A stretch of DNA of 64,000 bases, taken from assembly GCA_038210655.1 (NCBI GenBank), contig JBBQWM010000003.1:124001-188000 (forward strand). The letters run 5' to 3'. A program made the position numbers and the translations under genes. Position 1 is the first letter of the stretch. Each line of letters begins with the position of its first letter. The notes beneath the pieces were generated by a model that did not search any database, was not told the DNA's origin, and saw only the letters and a list, made by a program, of their open reading frames with translations. Shown one piece after another: positions 9,270 to 17,113 of the stretch. Origin of the DNA: 54-19 sp038210655 (GTDB taxonomy: Bacteria; Chloroflexota; Chloroflexia; Chloroheliales; Chloroheliaceae).

Positions 9270-9455
9270 AAAATTTCATTTCATGCAGCCACTTGTGATC
9301 GAGGTATAGTGAGCCACCTCACCTGGTCTTAATCCAAATCTAGCTGGAATTAAGGCAGTTAACTGATCGGCTAAACTCTCTTCCGAATAGCCTTTCTAAT
9401 TCCATTGGTTTATTATAACGCCTTCTATCCCTAAATTCAAACAGATTTGTAACCG

Positions 9456-9576
9456 GGGGTGAGCGTGAGTTTTTTGCATTGGTTCAAACAGTAAGAACGG
9501 GAACCTGTGAAAGCCTCACTCCCCGGTTTAAGGCGTGGCACAGTCTGGCTAGTTTGCAAAAAATTGACGCGCACCC
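9456..9576. mobile_element. MITE copy A (121 bp) with terminal inverted repeats
   Basis: The ends are GGGTGAGCGTGAGTTTTTTG and, inverted, GGGTGCGCGTCAATTTTTTG. They are flanked by near-identical 8-bp direct repeats (TGTAACCG at 9448-9455 and TGTAACCA at 9577-9584), which look like a target duplication. The interior shares GTTCAAACAGTAAGAAC and CTGGCTAGTTTGCAAAAA with copies near 14.6 and 25.2 kb. There is no coding capacity. It sits between the kinase start and the end of the SRPBCC gene. Apart from this element I see nothing else in the 9270-9593 gap. Confidence 0.7.
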
Positions 9577-9593
9577 TGTAACCAGCAATTCTT

Positions 9594-10049
9594 TTAAGCT
9601 TTCGATAGCTCTTCGACCAAACGATCCAGGCTTTCGTTCCAGCCTTGCTCCATACCGTCCAGCGACCCCACTACTGCGGGTCCCCCTTTCACAACGAGCG
9701 CCCGCAAGGTGAGTTTGGTCTTACCGGCTTGCTCGACAAATGTGATGGTGTTGAGGACTTCAAGCTGGGGTTGACCTTGTGCGTCCTCAAAGGTGCTGGT
9801 GGTAAAGACCAGCCGTTCGGGTTCAACGATTTCGTGAAAGACCCCTTTGGTTGGGTACAGCACCCTGTCGGGGCCTTGCATCTGAATGAAAATCGCCCCA
9901 CCGGGTCGCACCTCCAACTCGCAGACTGGGTTAGTAAACCCTTTCGGCCCCCACCACTGTGCTACATGCTTTGGCTCGAGCCAGGCCCTGAATACCAACT
10001 CACGCGGCGCATCAAATAGGCGGGTGAGGACCAGTTCTCGTTTAGTCAT
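9594..10049 (-). CDS. SRPBCC (AHSA1-like) domain protein
   Basis: This 151-residue helix-grip-fold protein is of the AHSA1/CalC type, a hydrophobic-ligand cavity family. VLTRLFDAPRELVFRAWLEP and HVAQWWGPKGFTNP are the canonical opening motifs. EVRPGGAIFIQMQGPD and GWNESLDRLVEEL complete the family pattern. I start it at the ATG 7-8 bases after AAAGGGAAC. A TTG 39 bases upstream could give 13 extra residues. It lies just downstream of an ArsR gene on the same strand. ArsR-SRPBCC operons are a common pairing, but their physiological role is poorly defined. Confidence 0.87.
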   Translation of the reverse strand: MTKRELVLTRLFDAPRELVFRAWLEPKHVAQWWGPKGFTNPVCELEVRPGGAIFIQMQGPDRVLYPTKGVFHEIVEPERLVFTTSTFEDAQGQPQLEVLNTITFVEQAGKTKLTLRALVVKGGPAVVGSLDGMEQGWNESLDRLVEELSKA

Positions 10050-10094
10050 TTGGGTTCCCTTTTTTGTCAGACTGATAAGTAAGCACAACCATCT

Positions 10095-10412
10095 TTATGG
10101 CTCCTTTCCTTGCAATTCGCGTAAATATGCGTCGAGGCGATCAAACCGCTTGTCCCAGGCATGCCGAAAAGAGGCCAGCCATTCGTCCAGTTCCTGAAAG
10201 GGTTGGGGTCTGAGTTGGTAGATACGCCGTTGGGCCTCCCGATGCACTTCAACCAGCCCTGCCTCGGTAAGGACGCGCAGATGCTTGGAAACTTGCGGCT
10301 GAGGCAACCCCAGTTGCTCGACAATTTCCCCCACCGAGTGAGGGCCTTCTTGCAGGTATTCAACAATCTGGAAGCGGTTTGGCTCGGCAAGAGCGCTTAA
10401 CGTTTTAATCAT
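10095..10412 (-). CDS. ArsR family winged-helix transcriptional repressor
   Basis: This 105-residue ArsR/SmtB-type regulator has MIKTLSALAEPNRFQIVEYL as the usual dimerisation and first helix. SVGEIVEQLGLPQPQVSKHL is the helix-turn-helix, and GLVEVHREAQRRIYQL forms the wing. There is no CxC metal-binding pair in the recognition helix, so it is probably not a classic metal sensor. It heads an operon with the SRPBCC gene. No ribosome binding site precedes the ATG. The visible promoter would place the transcript start almost at the start codon, so the mRNA may be leaderless. A perfect palindrome overlaps that promoter and suggests autorepression. Confidence 0.9.
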   Translation of the reverse strand: MIKTLSALAEPNRFQIVEYLQEGPHSVGEIVEQLGLPQPQVSKHLRVLTEAGLVEVHREAQRRIYQLRPQPFQELDEWLASFRHAWDKRFDRLDAYLRELQGKEP

Positions 10413-10418
10413 AATTTG

Positions 10419-10454
10419 AAGGTATTACAAAAAAATATGCCTGTCAAGGCATAT
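10419..10454 (-). promoter_or_regulatory. arsR promoter with palindromic operator
   Basis: On the minus strand a perfect TTGACA -35 box lies in the centre of the palindrome ATATGCC-6-GGCATAT (10435-10454). A weak -10 box (TACCTT) follows 17 bases later, 7 bases before the ATG. A repressor bound to the palindrome would cover the -35 box, as expected for ArsR autorepression. The assignment of this operator to the adjacent ArsR is inference. Confidence 0.6.
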
Positions 10455-10620
10455 ATGCGTAAAAGAATATAAAAGGGCCTATCTCGTTGAGAGTAATATT
10501 TGATACTTAAAAATCGTGGTGCAGAAAAGCAATTTTAGGATCAAAAGTGTGATTAGCATGCCAGGGGAGAATTAATAAGAGTGGGTTTGGAGGTAGTTTC
10601 GATCAGTTAAACAAGTGTTT

Positions 10621-10969
10621 TTACCAATCTACTTGCCATTGTAAACTAGGACTTCCATTAAATCCACCACTCAAGGTTTTACCGTCAGAACCAAAGGTAA
10701 CTGTTAGAGGCTCCTTATCGAATTTGTCCAAAATTTTGATCAATTTACCAGTTTCAATATTCCAAATTTTAATACTGCCACCCTCTTTTTTGAGAGACCG
10801 TTCAAAACTGGGGGCCACACAGATATAAGAATAAATGCACTTAAGCCTGTCTTAGCTGAAGTGGCCCCCAAAAATGAACGGTCTCCCTTCCATCTGGACT
10901 GTAAGTTAGCTGATTATAGGTCGCATAATGATCTGTAAGGATTTTTGGGTTTGTATCAGGTTTCTTCAT
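10621..10969 (-). pseudogene. WD40-repeat gene remnant, interrupted by a miniature element
   Basis: On the minus strand the frame MKKPDTNPKILTDHYATYNQ continues to LTYSPDGR, the start of a WD40 blade. It is then broken by a 92-bp inverted-repeat element. The blade resumes as KKEGGSIKIWNIETGKLIKI and ends GSPSLQWQVDW before a stop. SPDGR...GSIKIWN is one WD40 repeat split in two. The remains are only about 80 codons, far below a seven-blade propeller, so most of the gene is missing upstream. A few bases were probably also lost at the left junction. Confidence 0.65.
10794..10885. mobile_element. 92-bp miniature inverted-repeat element inside a WD40 gene
   Basis: The terminal inverted repeats are 25 bp and match at 21 positions: 10794-10818 begins GAGACCGTTCAAAACTGGGG and 10861-10885, inverted, begins GAGACCGTTCATTTTTGGGG. 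Only 42 bp lie between them. No clear target duplication flanks it, so it may be a decayed or internally deleted insertion sequence. Its ends differ from those of the other MITE family in this window. Confidence 0.65.
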
Positions 10970-11002
10970 GCTTTGTACTTGCTCAGTAACTACAAGTTTT
11001 TG

Positions 11003-13516
11003 CTACTGATTTAGCGTCGCGACCGTCACGCCGTCACCGCCCTCACCCGCTTCGCCGAGGCGGAAGGATTTTATTAAAGAGTGGCGCTTGAGGATTTCCC
11101 GCACGACCTGACGCAGCACGCCGGTTCCCTTGCCGTGAACGATCCGCACCATCGGTAAATTAGATAGATACGCATCGTTTAGATAACGATCTAGCTCTTG
11201 TTCGACTTCTTCGGCCCGCCAGCCCCGAATGTCAAATTCGACGGGCGTGGCAGAGGCCAGTGACTCGGTGCGGGCGCGGGCTTTGACTCGCACGGCAGAT
11301 TTCTCGGCAGCATCGGCAAGGTCGGCCCGTTCGCGCAAAGAGAGCGGGCGGTCGTTCGGGTCGCGGGGCTTGCCCTTGAGTTTGCGTAAGTCGCTCCCGG
11401 CGACTTTCAGCTTGAACGCGCCCGAAGTAACCTCGTAACGGCCTTCACCGTCCGGCCCACCCAAAATCTGCCCTTCCTGCCCAAGTGTCCCGATATGCAC
11501 CCGGTCGCCAGTTTTGAGGGCAGTTTCTTCGGCTTCATTGGCCTGAGTATTGGCATTGGCAGCCAGGGCCGCCCGGGTCTGGGCGCGACGGCGGGCCTCT
11601 TTTTGGAGGGCGGCGGCCCGTTGTTCAGCTTCGGCCAGAGTGCGGCGCTGTTTTTCAAGTTGGGCGGCGAGTTCGGCATTCTGGTTGGCCGCCCGGATCG
11701 CCTCCTCGACTTCCAAAAGGTTCTGGCGTAACTCACGACTCTGGCGGCGGACGACTTCCAATTCTTCTTCCATTTCAAGACGAGCCTGGACACGGGCTTC
11801 GGCGGCGACCTGCTGCCGCTCCTCGTCGATTTGGCGTAAACGGCGATTTAGTTCTTCCCGTTCGCGCTCGAAATCGGACTGCCGTTTCATCGTTTCCAGC
11901 CGGATAGTGGTCGTTTCCTCCCGTTCGCGCTGGATTTGAGCCAGCATCGCATCGACCTGAATTTCTTCGGGTGAGACCAACTCTTTGGCTCCTGCGATAA
12001 TATCCGAGCGCAGACCCAACCGGGAGGCAATCGCCAGCGCGTTCGAGCGACCGGGCAACCCAATCACCAACCGATAGGTTGGCGACAAGCTTTCCACATC
12101 AAATTCGACGCTGGCATTTTGAACTCCATCCGTGACATAGGCAAAGCTTTTCAACTCGCTGTAGTGAGTAGTAATGACCGCGCAACAGCCTTTGTCGAGC
12201 AAAAACTGGATGATCGAGCGGGCCAGGGCCGAGCCTTCTGCCGGGTCGGTTCCGGCTCCCAATTCATCCAGGATTACCAATGTGCCGTTGTCGATTTTTT
12301 CCAGCATGCCGATAATATTGTTCAGGTGAGAAGAGAAGGTGCTGAGGCTTTGCTCAATCGATTGTTCGTCGCCGATGTCGGCAAAAATCTTTTCAAAGAC
12401 CAGGGCCTCGGAGCCTTCTTCGACCGGCAGATGCAACCCCGCCTGAGCCATCAAAGTCAGTAGCCCGGCGGTCTTGATCGAAACGGTCTTACCACCCGTA
12501 TTTGGCCCGGTGATGACCAGAACCCGAAATTGATCGCCCATGTAAAGGTCAATCGGCACTACCTTGCCCGGCAAAAGCGGGTGGCGGGCCTGGATAAAAT
12601 TGATCTGACTACCTGCTTCGCCTGGTACGCCCAGACGGGGTTGGGTGGCCCGGATCGAGTTGGCATAGCGGGCCTTTGCAAAGGCCAGATCAAGTTGGGC
12701 CAGCGCTTCGACCGCCTCAACGATTTCGCTGCTATGCCGCCCGACTTTGCCCGCCAGTTCGAGTAGCACTCGTTCGATTTCCTCGCGCTCAGCCATCTGT
12801 AATTCGCGCCAGTGGTTGTTCAAATCGACAATCGCCAGTGGTTCCATATAGACTGTCGCACCGCTGGCCGATGAGTCGTGGATAATGCCGCGCATCTGGC
12901 CCTTAAAATCGGACTTGACCGGGATCACATAACGTCCATCTCGCATGGTTATAATGGGGTCCTGGATCATCGACTGGTATTGCGAGGAAGATAACATCGA
13001 ATTAAGTTTTTCCAAAAGCCGGTTATGGGAGGTGCGTACTTCGCTCCGAATGCGCCGCAAAGCTGGGCTGGCGCTGTCCAGTACCGTCCCGTCCGCACTG
13101 ATAGTTTGCTCGATCTCGCCTTCCAGCATCGGCAAATCGACCAGACTTTGGGCAATCTGGCTAAGGTAAAAGAGTGAACCGTTGCCTCCGGCTTTGATAA
13201 TCGTCCGGCGCAAGGCGCGGCTACTCTGCAAGGTCGTCACGATTTCTAGAAAAGAGTTTACATCCAACGAACGCCCGATAGCGGCAGCCTTGACCGCTCC
13301 CCGAATTTCCCGCGCTCCACCGATAGTTGTTTCGGGCCGTAATTCAAGCAAATCACGGGCCTCGGCGGTAATATCGAGCCGCATCTGGACTTCAGCCCGG
13401 TCGGTGGAGGGGCGCAATTCAGTCACCAAATCACGGCCCGGCGAAAAAGAGGTGTGGTTCGCCAAACGATCCATCACCTTATAATATTCCAAAACTCGCA
13501 GCGTTCGCTCGTTCAT
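11003..13516 (-). CDS. mutS2: MutS2 (endonuclease / ribosome-splitting ATPase)
   Basis: This 837-residue MutS2 protein lacks the MutS mismatch-recognition domain and starts directly with the core/lever region (LRVLEYYKVMDRLANHTSFS). The ABC-type ATPase shows Walker A GPNTGGKT at about residue 337, the Q-loop/signature region STFSSHLNNI, and Walker B VILDELGAGTDP. A long Glu/Arg-rich coiled coil spans about 530-650. The C-terminal Smr domain (about 760-837) has DIRGWRAEEVEQELDRYL, with I in place of the usual L, and HGKGTGVLR. Family members suppress recombination or split collided ribosomes (RqcU). Which role applies here is not visible. An AAAGGA ribosome binding site precedes the ATG. Confidence 0.95.
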   Translation of the reverse strand: MNERTLRVLEYYKVMDRLANHTSFSPGRDLVTELRPSTDRAEVQMRLDITAEARDLLELRPETTIGGAREIRGAVKAAAIGRSLDVNSFLEIVTTLQSSRALRRTIIKAGGNGSLFYLSQIAQSLVDLPMLEGEIEQTISADGTVLDSASPALRRIRSEVRTSHNRLLEKLNSMLSSSQYQSMIQDPIITMRDGRYVIPVKSDFKGQMRGIIHDSSASGATVYMEPLAIVDLNNHWRELQMAEREEIERVLLELAGKVGRHSSEIVEAVEALAQLDLAFAKARYANSIRATQPRLGVPGEAGSQINFIQARHPLLPGKVVPIDLYMGDQFRVLVITGPNTGGKTVSIKTAGLLTLMAQAGLHLPVEEGSEALVFEKIFADIGDEQSIEQSLSTFSSHLNNIIGMLEKIDNGTLVILDELGAGTDPAEGSALARSIIQFLLDKGCCAVITTHYSELKSFAYVTDGVQNASVEFDVESLSPTYRLVIGLPGRSNALAIASRLGLRSDIIAGAKELVSPEEIQVDAMLAQIQREREETTTIRLETMKRQSDFEREREELNRRLRQIDEERQQVAAEARVQARLEMEEELEVVRRQSRELRQNLLEVEEAIRAANQNAELAAQLEKQRRTLAEAEQRAAALQKEARRRAQTRAALAANANTQANEAEETALKTGDRVHIGTLGQEGQILGGPDGEGRYEVTSGAFKLKVAGSDLRKLKGKPRDPNDRPLSLRERADLADAAEKSAVRVKARARTESLASATPVEFDIRGWRAEEVEQELDRYLNDAYLSNLPMVRIVHGKGTGVLRQVVREILKRHSLIKSFRLGEAGEGGDGVTVATLNQ

Positions 13517-13841
13517 GCTTTCCTTTGCGTTATCTATTACTTACATCAAAAACCAGGCGTTATTCACCGCCTAGCTAGTTGTATTATACCATATTCTGCC
13601 TTCAAACTGTACGCCCTCCAAAAAAGAATTGTCGAGTTCAGAGTGTGATTTTAGACACATTTAAAGTGTTGGCGTGGTCAACCGCTCTGAGCGTCAGATG
13701 TGTTATTTTAAAGTCATTCCTACTATACGCGCAATACAACTTTAGGGTACACATATTTTTAGGGTACAGATATACGGTAAGGTTAATTTAACTACAAGGG
13801 CTTCAAAGCTGAATGTGATTTATTCGAGAAGGAGTAAATTT
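13517..13841. other. Intergenic region with a tandem direct repeat
   Basis: I see no gene here. It lies between the divergent mutS2 and TPR-like genes and should hold both promoters. The notable feature is a 16-bp motif, TTTAGGGTACACATAT (13741-13756), repeated with one change at 13758-13773, a 17-bp period. Two sites in tandem about 70-100 bp before a start codon could bind a regulator. That is inference. Confidence 0.4.
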
Positions 13842-14123
13842 ATGACCTATGCTGATGATACCACCATGTCAAAGTTAATAGCGGTCGAAACCACTAGCAT
13901 TCCCTCTACCACCGTTAGTGCCGAAGAAGCGGCAAAGGCTACCACTCTTTTTAACCAGGCTATTAGTGATGGCTGGAATTTGGAAATGGATTGGCTTTGG
14001 TTGGCGACCAAAGTGACTCTCGACGGGCAGCGCCAGCAGTGTTTAGAACGTGCTCTTGCAATCAACCCCGCTAATGCTGAGACCAGAAAAGTGCTCAAGC
14101 GGTTACGCTCCAGCCAACGCTAA
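13842..14123 (+). CDS. Small TPR-like protein
   Basis: This 93-residue protein has one recognisable helix-turn-helix repeat. WLWLATKVTLDGQRQQCLER followed by ALAINPANAETRKVLKRL fits a TPR unit with the conserved W-L-x-L-A...A-L-x-x-NP pattern. Proteins ending in this kind of repeat are frequent in Chloroflexota. The N-terminal 30 residues are Thr/Ser-rich and probably disordered. The start is the ATG 8 bases after GAAGGAG. An upstream in-frame ATG at 13815 lacks a binding site. No function can be assigned. Confidence 0.65.
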   Translation: MTYADDTTMSKLIAVETTSIPSTTVSAEEAAKATTLFNQAISDGWNLEMDWLWLATKVTLDGQRQQCLERALAINPANAETRKVLKRLRSSQR

Positions 14124-14238
14124 TAATTCAGACTATAGCACTTTAAGGGGCGCTCCTATCTACTCGCTATGTCTAAATAGTTACTTTTGTCCAAAGTGAA
14201 TAAGGCTTGAGGTTAGCTTTACAGTCAGTAATCTTGCC

Positions 14239-14415
14239 TCAAGCTTTTTTGTGGTTAAAAAACTGGCCGATTTTGCGAGACAAACTTATCAGGATGATTA
14301 TCAAAAGCTCAAATGGTAGCGCCGCAATTACTACGACCACCGTTACGAGGGTATTATTTAGAGCTTTATCGGCCCAGGCCGAGGTTTTGTTTAGCTTGTT
14401 CTTAAACAAATTCAT
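14239..14415 (-). CDS. Possible small membrane protein (58 residues)
   Basis: The minus-strand frame MNLFKNKLNKTSAWADKALN leads into a strongly hydrophobic segment (LVTVVVVIAALPFELLIIIL) and ends in a basic tail (RKIGQFFNHKKA). The pattern of a charged ends/one helix protein is protein-like. It lies just downstream of the tRNA-Gly on the same strand. No good ribosome binding site is visible, so this remains tentative. Confidence 0.35.
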   Translation of the reverse strand: MNLFKNKLNKTSAWADKALNNTLVTVVVVIAALPFELLIIILISLSRKIGQFFNHKKA

Positions 14416-14456
14416 CCGGTTGATAGGGGAATAGTGGTTAAACAGGCAAGAAAAAA

Positions 14457-14528
14457 GCGGGAGACGCGACTCGAACGCGCGACAGCCTGCTTGGAAGGCA
14501 GGAACTCTACCAACTGAGTTACTCCCGC
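14457..14528 (-). tRNA. tRNA-Gly (anticodon TCC)
   Basis: The minus strand folds into a 72-nt cloverleaf. The acceptor stem is GCGGGAG/CTCCCGC (7 bp). The D arm is ACTC-loop-GAGT with AGTTGGTA. The anticodon stem CCTGC/GCAGG carries loop CTTCCAA, giving anticodon TCC (glycine, GGA codons). The T arm is GCGCG-TTCGAGT-CGCGT. CCA is not encoded. A run of six T follows the 3' end directly and should act as part of a terminator. Confidence 0.95.
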
Positions 14529-14583
14529 ATAGGCTGATTATAACACATTCGGATCGAAAGATCAATTTTCTTATTACAATAGG

Positions 14584-14761
14584 ATAAACATCTGCTTTTC
14601 GCATAGTTCAACCAGTAAGAACCGGCGAACGTAAAATCCCGACCTAAACCATTCAAAAATATATTAGAAAAATTTTCGCAGAAATTTTTCTAATATATAC
14701 TTAACCATAGTTTAGCGTGTGGCCCAACCTGGCTAGTTTGCAAAAATCTGACCCTCACCCC
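14584..14761. mobile_element. MITE copy B (about 178 bp)
   Basis: This diverged copy shares GTTCAACCAGTAAGAAC and CCTGGCTAGTTTGCAAAAAT with copy A. Its right end is inverted GGGGTGAGGGTCAGATTTTT, while the left end is more decayed. The flanks TTACAATAG (left) and TTAGAATAG (right) differ at one base and look like an old target duplication. The centre is a near-perfect palindrome (AAAAATTTTCGCAGAAATTT within about 14658-14700), shared with copy C. There is no coding capacity, and nothing else is seen in the 14529-14906 gap. Confidence 0.6.
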
Positions 14762-14906
14762 TTAGAATAGGCTGCGTCTCCACCCAAAAACCTGACTTTC
14801 CACCATGCTCGAAGCGGTTTGAGCCTAAATTGTGAAATTATGGTAATATAGAGCTATCCAAATTTACAAGCCCAACCCAATCTCAATGATGAGGAGGAAT
14901 AGAAAA

Positions 14907-15431
14907 ATGAGCGTTACCGAAGCGGCTATACCCAACCTGGACGACCGCCGAACCCGTCTGAAATATAAGATGGATGAGGCCCGGCGGGATTTCATCGCCC
15001 TCTTGCAGTCTTTAACTCCAGCCCAAATGGAACTGCCCACCCGCAATGAAGGCTGGAACGTCCGGCAGGTTGCTATTCACGCAGTCCAGGCCGAAGGTAG
15101 TATGGAGCCTATCGCCCGCCGGATTTGGGAACAAGACCCCAAACAGCGTGAAGTTGCCGAAAGCATCGACCTGTCCCGCTATAACAATAGCATGATAAAG
15201 CGCCGGGCCGATAAGACGATCCCCGAACTGATTGAGGAGATGCAGGCCAGCCGAGTGAGAATGCTCGAAATCCTCGATCAGCTTAGCGATAGCGATCTTG
15301 ACCTGCCCGGCTACCATCCAGCGGTCGGTGAGATCAACCTGTACGGCCTATTTGTAGTCGTCTACCGTCACGAACGTCAACATCTGGAAGATATTCAGCA
15401 GGCTGTCGCTGAGGTAGGAGAAAAGAAATAA
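14907..15431 (+). CDS. DinB family / maleylpyruvate isomerase N-terminal-like protein
   Basis: This 174-residue four-helix-bundle protein is of the DinB/YfiT superfamily. RDFIALLQSLTPAQMELPTR and EGWNVRQVAIHAVQAEGSM give the first metal-ligand-type histidine. YRHERQHLEDIQQAV gives the typical C-terminal H-x3-H. Members are metal-dependent thiol (bacillithiol or mycothiol) transferases or have unknown function. The start is the ATG 9 bases after AGGAGG. An ATG 21 bases upstream overlaps the binding site. The stop TAA overlaps the next start as TAATG, so the two genes are translationally coupled. Confidence 0.82.
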   Translation: MSVTEAAIPNLDDRRTRLKYKMDEARRDFIALLQSLTPAQMELPTRNEGWNVRQVAIHAVQAEGSMEPIARRIWEQDPKQREVAESIDLSRYNNSMIKRRADKTIPELIEEMQASRVRMLEILDQLSDSDLDLPGYHPAVGEINLYGLFVVVYRHERQHLEDIQQAVAEVGEKK

Positions 15432-16276
15432 TGAGCTTTGAAAAACTGGCGCGTCGTTCACAATCTATCTTCGACCCATTTGTCGCCATGATTTATTTCG
15501 CGCCGGAAGCTTTCGAGCGTTACAAAGTGCTGGGCTTGAAAAGATGGCCGGGCTACTTTTGCTCTCGTTCGGCGGCAATCGGCCGTGTGCCAAGTCAGGT
15601 CATAGCGGCTACCTTTTACAACTGGAACCCCGCTTTTGTGATCGAGGCAGTCGAAACTGGTTGGGCCAGCACTACACCGGAACTTATCTCACACGAACGC
15701 TTTGTAGCCGTAGGCGAAGCCCTACAACGTTTGCTGGCCCCTATCGAAGGTGAAGAGGATTTGCTGGAAAACGTCGGGCGGGCGATACCACTGGTCAAGC
15801 AAGCTACTGCTCACTTGCCCTTCGCTGGACGCACTTTGTTTGCCGCTCACCACGCCCTACCCTGGCCCGAAGACCCTTTGTTGGCGCTCTGGAATGGCCT
15901 TAATATGCTGCGTGAATATCGGGGGGACAGCCACATCGTTGCTCTAATGGCAGAAGGGGTTAGACCGCTCGAAAGTCTGCTATTTCAAGCCGCCTATTCC
16001 CCCCGCCTACCTTTGATTTTCTTACTCCAAAGCCGGGCCTGGGCTGAAAGCGATGTTGCCGCCGCTCAAAAAGACCTGGCTGAACGTGGCTTGGTTCAAG
16101 ATGGTGTGCTGACCGAGGCTGGCGCAGCCCTACGTGAACGGGTTGAGCAGATTACCGACCGCCTGGATACCGCTCCCTTCGAGGCCCTGGGCGAAGCATC
16201 CAGCGAAGAATTACTCTCGCTGGTCGAACCGCTTAGTCGTCGGATAGTCGCACACGGCGGTCTGCAAAGAAAGTAG
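15431..16276 (+). CDS. SCO6745 family protein
   Basis: This 281-residue cytosolic protein belongs to the family named after Streptomyces coelicolor SCO6745. The signature region GYFCSRSAAIGRVPSQVIAA followed by TFYNWNP matches the family pattern of a conserved R-x-A-x-(L/I)G and (T/A)-x-FYN-(F/W)-x-P. The C-terminal 90 residues (AAQKDLAERGLVQDGVLTEA) resemble a winged-helix segment, with L-T-x-x-G. The function is unknown. It is coupled to the DinB-like gene by a one-base overlap, which suggests the two act on the same compound, but the sequence gives no substrate. Confidence 0.8.
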   Translation: MSFEKLARRSQSIFDPFVAMIYFAPEAFERYKVLGLKRWPGYFCSRSAAIGRVPSQVIAATFYNWNPAFVIEAVETGWASTTPELISHERFVAVGEALQRLLAPIEGEEDLLENVGRAIPLVKQATAHLPFAGRTLFAAHHALPWPEDPLLALWNGLNMLREYRGDSHIVALMAEGVRPLESLLFQAAYSPRLPLIFLLQSRAWAESDVAAAQKDLAERGLVQDGVLTEAGAALRERVEQITDRLDTAPFEALGEASSEELLSLVEPLSRRIVAHGGLQRK

Positions 16277-16317
16277 GAAGAGAAATTAGGAAGGTAGCGA
16301 AGTCATCGGTTAAAACT

Positions 16318-16488
16318 ATGTTGAAGCAAAAACCCCTGGTGGCCCGATTGGTCGGGTGGTGGAGTGGGTCGCTCGGCTTTGTGGTTGGGGCGGCCCTGGC
16401 AGCCTGGTTCGGGCGTTGGCGCGGATGGTGGCCTGCCAGCGAAGCCCGCCTCCGCCAATATGTAAGGCGGTCGCAAAATGATACTTAA
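16318..16488 (+). CDS. Small membrane protein, 56 residues
   Basis: The frame MLKQKPLVARLVGWWSGSLG continues into one hydrophobic helix (FVVGAALAAWF). It ends with a basic, Trp/Arg-rich cytosolic tail (GRWRGWWPASEARLRQYVRR). The codon use matches the neighbours. It starts 41 bases after the SCO6745 gene and overlaps the next small gene by 11 bases. No homologue is recognised. Support comes from the hydrophobic profile and the overlap with a second protein-like frame. Confidence 0.5.
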   Translation: MLKQKPLVARLVGWWSGSLGFVVGAALAAWFGRWRGWWPASEARLRQYVRRSQNDT

Positions 16489-16636
16489 AAGTTACCGAGA
16501 CGGCTTTGGCTGGGGTGTACTCTTGGGTATACTCTGGTTATTCTGGGTCTACCGCCGGGCCGAGCAATTCCCCGGCGATCCGGCCCTCAATCGGTATTAT
16601 GCCTGGCTGAGGGGGTTGGGAGGGATTAGATATTAG
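16478..16636 (+). CDS. Small membrane protein, 52 residues, overlapping the previous gene
   Basis: The frame MILKSYRDGFGWGVLLGILW carries a single membrane helix (GVLLGILWLFWVY). A polar tail follows (RRAEQFPGDPALNRYYAWLR) with the look of a small membrane-anchored protein. The last residues (GGIRY) run into a heptamer repeat array. The overlap with the preceding small membrane gene suggests coupled expression of a pair. The function is unknown. Confidence 0.5.
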   Translation: MILKSYRDGFGWGVLLGILWLFWVYRRAEQFPGDPALNRYYAWLRGLGGIRY

Positions 16637-16658
16637 AAATCAGACATTAGAAATTAGC
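16622..16658. repeat. Heptamer tandem array (ATTAGAA type)
   Basis: Degenerate 7-bp units (GATTAGA, TATTAGA, AATCAGA, CATTAGA, AATTAG) run in tandem. The same motif in the opposite orientation lies after the four-helix-bundle gene at 17.1 kb, so the gene sits between inverted arrays. Similar arrays occur inside glycosyltransferase genes elsewhere in the window. Confidence 0.7.
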
Positions 16659-16748
16659 CAGTGACATAGTTCAAAAACGCATTAGTTGGTTGGGTCGCTA
16701 GAAGAGAATAGGGAATAGAAAACAGGAGTTAGGGAGGGAATGGGTTAG

Positions 16749-17108
16749 ATGCGGGATTTTCGGGAGTTGAAGGTGTGGGAGAAATCGCATTCTTTGACGC
16801 TGGCAATTTATAAATCCACTCTTACTTTTCCCAAAGAGGAACTCTATGGCCTGACGAGTCAGCTTCGCCGCGCTTGCGCTTCTATTCCTGCTAATATCGC
16901 CGAAGGCTGTGGTCGAGGAAGTACCGCCGAACTAGCCCGCTTCTTTCAAATTGCGGCTGGTTCTGCCAGCGAACTCGATTATCATCTGTTGTTAGCCCAC
17001 GATCTAAATTACCTGGACAAGGTTAGCTATAAAGACCTGGCCGAGGCAACCAGTGAAGTAAAGCGAATGCTAACAACTTACATCCAAAAAATTAACTTGT
17101 CCAAATAA
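16749..17108 (+). CDS. Four-helix bundle protein (S23/IVP family)
   Basis: This 119-residue protein is of the S23 ribosomal / 23S rRNA intervening-sequence protein family. Family signatures are MRDFRELKVWEKSHSLTLAI, SQLRRACASIPANIAEGCGR and FFQIAAGSASELDYHLLLAH. Relatives are found in 23S rRNA intervening sequences and as the Avd accessory protein of diversity-generating retroelements. Most stand-alone copies have no known role. No reverse transcriptase or variable repeat is nearby. The gene is bracketed by inverted heptamer arrays, which may mark past mobility. Confidence 0.88.
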   Translation: MRDFRELKVWEKSHSLTLAIYKSTLTFPKEELYGLTSQLRRACASIPANIAEGCGRGSTAELARFFQIAAGSASELDYHLLLAHDLNYLDKVSYKDLAEATSEVKRMLTTYIQKINLSK

Positions 17109-17113
17109 AGTCT

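Noticed and set aside
16749..17108. Avd accessory gene of a diversity-generating retroelement
   Set aside because: The protein family fits, but no reverse transcriptase, template repeat or variable repeat is present in the neighbourhood.
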